The notes below the pieces were generated by a model. The model saw only the letters and a list, made by a program, of their open reading frames with translations, did not search any database and was not told the origin of the DNA. Made by a program: the position numbers and the translations under genes. From the NCBI GenBank assembly GCA_003213375.1, contig QCNA01000003.1:1-54175 (forward strand): DNA of 54,175 nt, written 5' to 3'. Within the stretch, counting starts at the first letter, position 1. The number at the start of each line of letters is the position of its first letter. The DNA is from Prochlorococcus sp. AG-424-A03. GTDB taxonomy: Bacteria > Cyanobacteriota > Cyanobacteriia > PCC-6307 > Cyanobiaceae. Below are positions 49,245 through 54,175 of this stretch, piece by piece.

Positions 49245-50114
49245 ATGAAATTTTTTTTTATTTTAATTATTTTTATCATTTTTTTAATTTTTGTAATTGT
49301 AAAAGAGTACCAAATAAAAAAGAAAAAGTTTAAATTAAATAATGCTTTAAATTCCAATTTCTTTATTCAAACAATTAATAATTCAATAGAAGAAAACAAA
49401 TACAATTTGTTAGAGGAGAGGATCAGATTAAGGGAAATAGATGCTTACGGTAACGAGGATTATAAAAAATGGATTGGCAATCCACCTCTTGAGGAAAAAG
49501 CCATTGAGAAAAATATATTTAATGGATCCAAGCAATTTAAAGAGGGAATACCATACTTCTGGGAAAAAGTAATTTTAAAAAAATTTGGCAGTATAGAATT
49601 ATTTTTCGAAAAGTGGAGATCATATTGTAATGAAAATCCTACTATTGATGATGAGATAATTGGATCTATTAGAAAGCTCGAGACCGAAGATTGGTTTGTA
49701 TTCATAGCAAGTCAAATAGAGAAATCATGCTTAAACCTAATAGAAAAAAACTACTCAAATAAAAACAAGGAAAACTACAAAAAAGGAATTAGATTTGAGA
49801 ATCATTGTATGGAAATTCTCAAACAAAATGGCTGGGAAGTAAAAGAAACCCCTAATACAGGAGATCAAGGGGTTGACTTAATTGCTTCAATAAATGATTT
49901 GAGAATATGTATTCAATGCAAAGATCATAAAAAAGCTATTGGAAATAAAGCAGTTCAGGAAATTTCAGCTGGTAAATTATATTGGAAAGGTACACATGCA
50001 ATAATAGTCTCAAAATCAGGCTTTACAAAGTCTGCTCATCAACTAGCAAAATCAAATAAAGTGGAACTAATCAATGAATATCAATTAAAAGATTTAGAAA
50101 AGTTTATTCTTTAA
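49245..50114 (+). CDS. Membrane-anchored Mrr-like PD-(D/E)xK nuclease
   Basis: N-terminal TM; GIRFENHCMEILKQNGWEVKETPNTGDQGVDLIASINDLRICIQCKDH (GVDL...QCK). Confidence 0.88.
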   Translation: MKFFFILIIFIIFLIFVIVKEYQIKKKKFKLNNALNSNFFIQTINNSIEENKYNLLEERIRLREIDAYGNEDYKKWIGNPPLEEKAIEKNIFNGSKQFKEGIPYFWEKVILKKFGSIELFFEKWRSYCNENPTIDDEIIGSIRKLETEDWFVFIASQIEKSCLNLIEKNYSNKNKENYKKGIRFENHCMEILKQNGWEVKETPNTGDQGVDLIASINDLRICIQCKDHKKAIGNKAVQEISAGKLYWKGTHAIIVSKSGFTKSAHQLAKSNKVELINEYQLKDLEKFIL

Positions 50115-50120
50115 AACGAT

Positions 50121-50525
50121 CTATATCAATTGTGTTAAGCCCTCTTTGTAAAGTAAAAGTGTTGTAAAAATTCCTGAGGCCCACATTAAACCTCTAGCTG
50201 TTGGGATATTAAATACATATGCTCCAATATATAACAAACGAAAAATAGGATGAATCAATGCTGCAATTATTGCAATATTAGAATCAGTTAAAGTAATCAA
50301 ACAAAGAAGACATGCGGGGGCATGTAGGGAAATACTTTCCCAACAATTTTGATGACACCAAACTGCTCTTTTTCCAAATGAAGGTAATTCATCGAATAAA
50401 GCCCTTGGAGCAGACATATTTTCAACAGAATATCCTGCTTTGACTCTCCCTATAGTTAATGGAATAATTGATAATAAAACAATTCCAACCGATAGACAAA
50501 GGCTCCAGGCAAAAGCTACTTGCAT
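50121..50525 (-). CDS. MAPEG family protein
   Basis: 134-aa polytopic protein; CHQNCWESISLHAPACL, HPIFRLLYIGAYVFNIPTARGLMWA. Confidence 0.85.
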   Translation of the reverse strand: MQVAFAWSLCLSVGIVLLSIIPLTIGRVKAGYSVENMSAPRALFDELPSFGKRAVWCHQNCWESISLHAPACLLCLITLTDSNIAIIAALIHPIFRLLYIGAYVFNIPTARGLMWASGIFTTLLLYKEGLTQLI

Positions 50526-50644
50526 ATAATTTAAATAATATTATTAGCTTAATAATTGAAGCTCGTTATCGTGATAAGTGAAAAATCATTACCATAGATT
50601 AAACTTTGCAAAAAATGCTGTAATTTATATTAAAAAAATCATTT

Positions 50645-50770
50645 ATGGATATTTCAAAGGTAGTTTTAATTTTTGTCATAAGTTTACTAATATATTTTGC
50701 TTTTCTGTTTTTAGGATTTTTTCTTAAGGATAAAAATTTAAAGGCTCAGAATCTAAAAAAAGAAGAATAG
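50645..50770 (+). CDS. Small single-TM protein (41 aa)
   Basis: MDISKVVLIFVISLLIYFAFLFLGFFLKDKNLKAQNLKKEE. Confidence 0.55.
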   Translation: MDISKVVLIFVISLLIYFAFLFLGFFLKDKNLKAQNLKKEE

Positions 50771-50900
50771 ATAATTAATGCCACAAAAATTTACTATTTT
50801 CTCAATATTTTTATATCTTTTTGGATATATTTCATGGAAATAAAATTTGATCCAAATAATAATGTGGGATATTGAAATTCAATAAGAAAGTTGCCTTTAT

Positions 50901-51194
50901 ATGAAAAAGTTTTATAAGTTTCTTAAAAGTTTTCTATTTATATCACTTTGGCTGATTTTATCCTCATTTTTAACCCAATATTGGAATACCTTTCATTGGG
51001 AATATATTTACTTAAACTTCAGAATTATATTTGATAAAGAATTTTGGTTTGTTATAGAAAAAATTCTTTTAGGATTTGATATTGGTTACTGGTTAGAAGA
51101 AGCACTAAAATTCTTAAGCTATGAAATACCTAAAGAATCATTTAAATATTTACCAATTTATTTCGTATTAAAGTCTATTTGGATAAAGAATTAA
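50901..51194 (+). CDS. Hypothetical membrane protein (97 aa)
   Basis: ORF with hydrophobic N-terminus. Confidence 0.6.
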   Translation: MKKFYKFLKSFLFISLWLILSSFLTQYWNTFHWEYIYLNFRIIFDKEFWFVIEKILLGFDIGYWLEEALKFLSYEIPKESFKYLPIYFVLKSIWIKN

Positions 51195-51203
51195 TTTCTA
51201 TTT

Positions 51204-51746
51204 TTAATAGATTTTAATAAATTCCTTGAAATTCTTGAATAAAGTCGGTGAATTTATTTTTCTTAAAACAAATAAAGTTCCTTTATCACCTCTACAGATT
51301 CTAAGCTTATCGCTTAAATAAGTTATCTCTAACCACCCTAATTGTTCATTATTTATTTCTTTCATAGCCTTTATATTTTTTCTTCCAAATTTAGGACCAA
51401 TAACACCAGCATGTGTAAATTTAACCCCAATTTTTTTTTCATTTATGTAATTAAGTCTTATTAAAATGCCAGTACCAATAATTGATTTTATTCCTCTAGG
51501 TTTAAGTAAATTAATACCATTTAAATTTAAGGGATCAAGAATTTGAAGGTTATCAATAAAAGGAGAATATTTTAAAAAAGGACTATTAGAACTACTCCAC
51601 CTAAGCTCCCAAACACCCTGCAAATCATATTTATCTTTGGTAAAGGAAAAATTATGATCAATTTCAAGTTGTTCGGCAATAGGACGTATACTCTCTGAAT
51701 TTGGAGATTTAAGAAGTAAATTTAATAAATTATTTTCGGTTTCCAT
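51204..51746 (-). CDS. PAP/fibrillin family protein
   Basis: LQGVWELRWSSSNSPFLKYSP...LDPLNLNGINLL...FVLRK. Confidence 0.85.
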   Translation of the reverse strand: METENNLLNLLLKSPNSESIRPIAEQLEIDHNFSFTKDKYDLQGVWELRWSSSNSPFLKYSPFIDNLQILDPLNLNGINLLKPRGIKSIIGTGILIRLNYINEKKIGVKFTHAGVIGPKFGRKNIKAMKEINNEQLGWLEITYLSDKLRICRGDKGTLFVLRKINSPTLFKNFKEFIKIY

Positions 51747-51825
51747 TTAATAAACGCTGGAGCATATAGCTAAGGATAAATACTTACCTCCATGTGCTAT
51801 ATTCTACCCAGAATATGTTGATTTG

Positions 51826-52110
51826 ATGACAAAGAGCTATTGGCTAAAGAAAATTTCAATTCCAAATGCTGATTTATTTCTTGAATATATAAGGACAGTA
51901 TTGCCTTGGATTAAATCTGTGGGAGGGGTAATAGTAAAAAGAGATTTAATACAAGAATCAACCTCAAATGAATGGGATGGAGGGCAGCTTGGATTAGTAA
52001 TTGAATTCGAATCAAAATTTGCTGCTAAAAAAGCATTTTATTCTGAAGTATTCCAAAAATATCTGCAGTCGAGAGATCTAATGGAACTAGTTACTATAAG
52101 TACTCTTTAA
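51826..52110 (+). CDS. DUF1330-like protein
   Basis: ORF of the dimeric alpha/beta-barrel DUF1330 type: GGVIVKRD...LVIEFESKFAAKKAFYSEVFQKYLQSR. Confidence 0.75.
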   Translation: MTKSYWLKKISIPNADLFLEYIRTVLPWIKSVGGVIVKRDLIQESTSNEWDGGQLGLVIEFESKFAAKKAFYSEVFQKYLQSRDLMELVTISTL

Positions 52111-52247
52111 AAAAATAAACCAATATCGACCTCACACAAACAACTTATAAGTATTTATTACTATTAAATTATTTATGTAATATTTATAACTTCACTAGCA
52201 ATAGCATATTTTGCAAAATTTAATTGTAAAAGTAACCCGTTAATCAA

Positions 52248-52427
52248 ATGAACTATTCAACAGAAAAAGATGATTATTTGATGACAACTCCATATACAAA
52301 AAAAATTCAGCAAAAATTTGAAAAGGTTAAATCTTTTTTAGAGCAAAATGGATTTAATCCTTCATCAGAGAGCTTAATGCAAGATATAGTTAGTTCAGAA
52401 GAATATATTGCTAAAAATGGCTTATAA
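52248..52427 (+). CDS. Small soluble hypothetical protein (59 aa)
   Basis: MNYSTEKDDYLMTTPYTKKIQQKFEKVKSFLEQNGFNPSSESLMQDIVSSEEYIAKNGL. Confidence 0.6.
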   Translation: MNYSTEKDDYLMTTPYTKKIQQKFEKVKSFLEQNGFNPSSESLMQDIVSSEEYIAKNGL

Positions 52428-52431
52428 AATA

Positions 52432-52620
52432 TCAGAATATATTCAGAGTCCTTAAATAATAAAAACCGCCTATTAGAAAAGGTAATAATATTCCAATAAA
52501 TAAAAATATGGATTTCTTTGATTCGCCTTCTGATATGGGGTTAATTTCTGGTTCAATTGCAAAACCATTTTGTCTACCACCGCTTTCGGTTGTATAACCT
52601 TTTTTATTCATAGGAAACAT
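52432..52620 (-). CDS. Small C-terminal-TM protein (62 aa)
   Basis: MFPMNKKGYTTESGGRQNGFAIEPEINPISEGESKKSIFLFIGILLPFLIGGFYYL. Confidence 0.65.
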   Translation of the reverse strand: MFPMNKKGYTTESGGRQNGFAIEPEINPISEGESKKSIFLFIGILLPFLIGGFYYLRTLNIF

Positions 52621-52696
52621 AATGTATGCAGATTATCTCATACAAAAACTTATTTAAAAAAAATTTTTACATTTAGAATTAAACTAATTTTAAGTT

Positions 52697-52831
52697 CTAA
52701 TAATTGATTTCAATCTGAGATTTCAATTTTGCAGCTTTTTTTAAAAGACCTACAACTTCCTTACGGCCAGTAGCAAACTCAGCCTTGTTAAGTAACTCGC
52801 TATATTTTTTTGTGATTTCTCTATGGTCCAT
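52697..52831 (-). CDS. Small helical protein (44 aa)
   Basis: MDHREITKKYSELLNKAEFATGRKEVVGLLKKAAKLKSQIEINY. Confidence 0.6.
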   Translation of the reverse strand: MDHREITKKYSELLNKAEFATGRKEVVGLLKKAAKLKSQIEINY

Positions 52832-52917
52832 TTTGGGTGTTATCTTCTATAAATTATAAAGTTACTAAAAAAAGTTTTTGTATAAAAGATATCAAAAAAG
52901 AGTTTAAGTACCTTTAC

Positions 52918-53220
52918 CTATTTAAACCAACCTTTTTTCTTTGGTTTAATCTCTTCTTTAATAACTTCTTTTTTTCTCCCAAATAATCCCTTTTTTTGGA
53001 CTGTTAAATTCTCTTCAACAGGTTTAGATTTTCTGGTGAATAAGCCTTTTTTAGGTTCTTTTTTGATTAATTCTTTTTTGTTGGATATCTTTGTTTTTTT
53101 AGGATTTGATTTTGAATTTTTGGGTTTGCTATCTGCGAATAAAGTTTGATATATAAAAAAACCAAAAACAGCAAAAAAGCCTAATGCCTGTACTAGAGCA
53201 GTTCCAAGATTATCAAACAT
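52918..53220 (-). CDS. Single-TM protein with lysine-rich KKGLF-type repeats
   Basis: TM N-terminus; KKGLFTRK, KKGLFGRK, KKKGWFK motifs. Confidence 0.65.
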   Translation of the reverse strand: MFDNLGTALVQALGFFAVFGFFIYQTLFADSKPKNSKSNPKKTKISNKKELIKKEPKKGLFTRKSKPVEENLTVQKKGLFGRKKEVIKEEIKPKKKGWFK

Positions 53221-53406
53221 TTAGGCCTCGACTTTAAATAGAGATTCTTTTTCTTTCGCTTCTATACATTTTTTATCATCAGATAAGCATTCAATTTCTG
53301 CCTTCTTCTCAGTATGAGAACTGCAGGCACCTGCATTTGCATTAGATATTGAAAACAAAGTTAGTACCCCTAAAATTAAGGCGAATGAGGTGTTAATAGG
53401 TTTCAT
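53221..53406 (-). CDS. Small exported Cys-containing protein
   Basis: MKPINTSFALILGVLTLFSISNANAGACSSHTEKKAEIECLSDDKKCIEAKEKESLFKVEA; ATG at 53406 preferred. Confidence 0.7.
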   Translation of the reverse strand: MKPINTSFALILGVLTLFSISNANAGACSSHTEKKAEIECLSDDKKCIEAKEKESLFKVEA

Positions 53407-53491
53407 GAGTTTTATTTTTATTATGGAAAAATAATTTCGCAATTGCGAAGATAATCTTCTCTTCTGCTAAAAGTATCCCCTTTTTATATAT

Positions 53492-53671
53492 CTATTTGTA
53501 GTAATTAACTAAATCGATAATTAATATTGCTAGTAATGAAAAACCTAAAATGAAAGGTAAATAAGGATATTTATTTAAAATTTTGTTTAGTTGATTTTTC
53601 GATGTTTGTTTTTCCTTTTTCTTTTCTCTAGGTGGTAAGCCTAACTCTTCCCTTCTCTTAGCTTCTCCCAT
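53492..53671 (-). CDS. DUF2839-like protein (59 aa)
   Basis: MGEAKRREELGLPPREKKKEKQTSKNQLNKILNKYPYLPFILGFSLLAILIIDLVNYYK. Confidence 0.75.
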   Translation of the reverse strand: MGEAKRREELGLPPREKKKEKQTSKNQLNKILNKYPYLPFILGFSLLAILIIDLVNYYK

Positions 53672-53795
53672 AATTTTTAAACTATTTATGACTATTCTAT
53701 ATACCTAGTAGTAGTATTTATTGTTCTAGATTTAAATTATTAACGGTTAATTTAATTTAAATTTTGGATATATTAAAAATACATAAAAAAATAAC

Positions 53796-53903
53796 ATGAT
53801 AGAAGTAGTTTGGTCAGTAAATATAATGATTGCAATTCTTATTATTGGTGTTGCCTGGGTTCTTTATTACATATTTACTTATGATCAAAAATTTACTTCC
53901 TAG
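53796..53903 (+). CDS. Small single-TM protein (35 aa)
   Basis: MIEVVWSVNIMIAILIIGVAWVLYYIFTYDQKFTS. Confidence 0.5.
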   Translation: MIEVVWSVNIMIAILIIGVAWVLYYIFTYDQKFTS

Positions 53904-53907
53904 ATAA

Positions 53908-54090
53908 ATGTCAGATAAAGATCTAAGTAATTTTTTAAAAAAAATTGAGCAACTTAATCAAATTGCTGAGCTAATAAAAAATAATCCTAGTAAAAAGTTA
54001 TCCCTTTCAAAATGCAAGAATCATGATGAAGTAATTAAATTAACCACTGAATGGGGGTTTGATATTGGTAAAAGGTGGGGAGAATATTAA
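53908..54090 (+). CDS. Nif11-like domain protein (60 aa)
   Basis: MSDKDLSNFLKKIEQLNQIAELIKNNPSKKLSLSKCKNHDEVIKLTTEWGFDIG follows the Nif11 pattern. Confidence 0.65.
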   Translation: MSDKDLSNFLKKIEQLNQIAELIKNNPSKKLSLSKCKNHDEVIKLTTEWGFDIGKRWGEY

Positions 54091-54175
54091 TTGATTTTAT
54101 TACCAGCATTATTAAAATTGCCATCAACATCAAATTAAATTCCTAAGATTAATTAGTATTTCTTGTATTGGAGTC

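Overview
The window looks like a chromosomal segment of a high-light Prochlorococcus or close relative: about 30% GC, tightly packed short genes and many cyanobacteria-specific DUF proteins. This assignment rests on gene content only. The first ~20 kb is mostly core genome: mfd (3' part), DUF4335/DUF3038/DUF2949, a UbiH-like monooxygenase, dapB, chlH, folP, tpiA, an S4 protein, an ABCB-type exporter, carB, DUF3318, rsfS, CGLD27, asparaginase and an initiator tRNA. From ~20 kb on it becomes a mosaic of many small membrane or exported proteins with scattered recognisable genes: a COG4586-type ABC-2 exporter, TauE/SafE, HNH, PRTase plus deoxyribosyltransferase, rpsU, uridine-kinase-like, FAD oxidoreductase, an MTHFR-like protein, S51 peptidase, pepN, purT, gpx, dus, an Mrr-like nuclease, fibrillin and Nif11. 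I see no rRNA, CRISPR array, integrase, transposase or prophage. The best leads are: (i) three exported small proteins sharing a C-x5-G ... C(x48-51)C framework; (ii) two genes whose coding signal extends upstream of any ATG/GTG/TTG, one with a strong Shine-Dalgarno placed for an AUU start; (iii) a small membrane-protein gene broken by one base in a poly-T run; (iv) an unannotated small-RNA-like unit with an intrinsic terminator at ~24.63-24.75 kb; (v) a divergent MTHFR-like/FAD/kinase cluster; (vi) a TatA-like protein with a 57-bp near-perfect tandem repeat. I did not find clear evidence of a wholly new multi-gene system.
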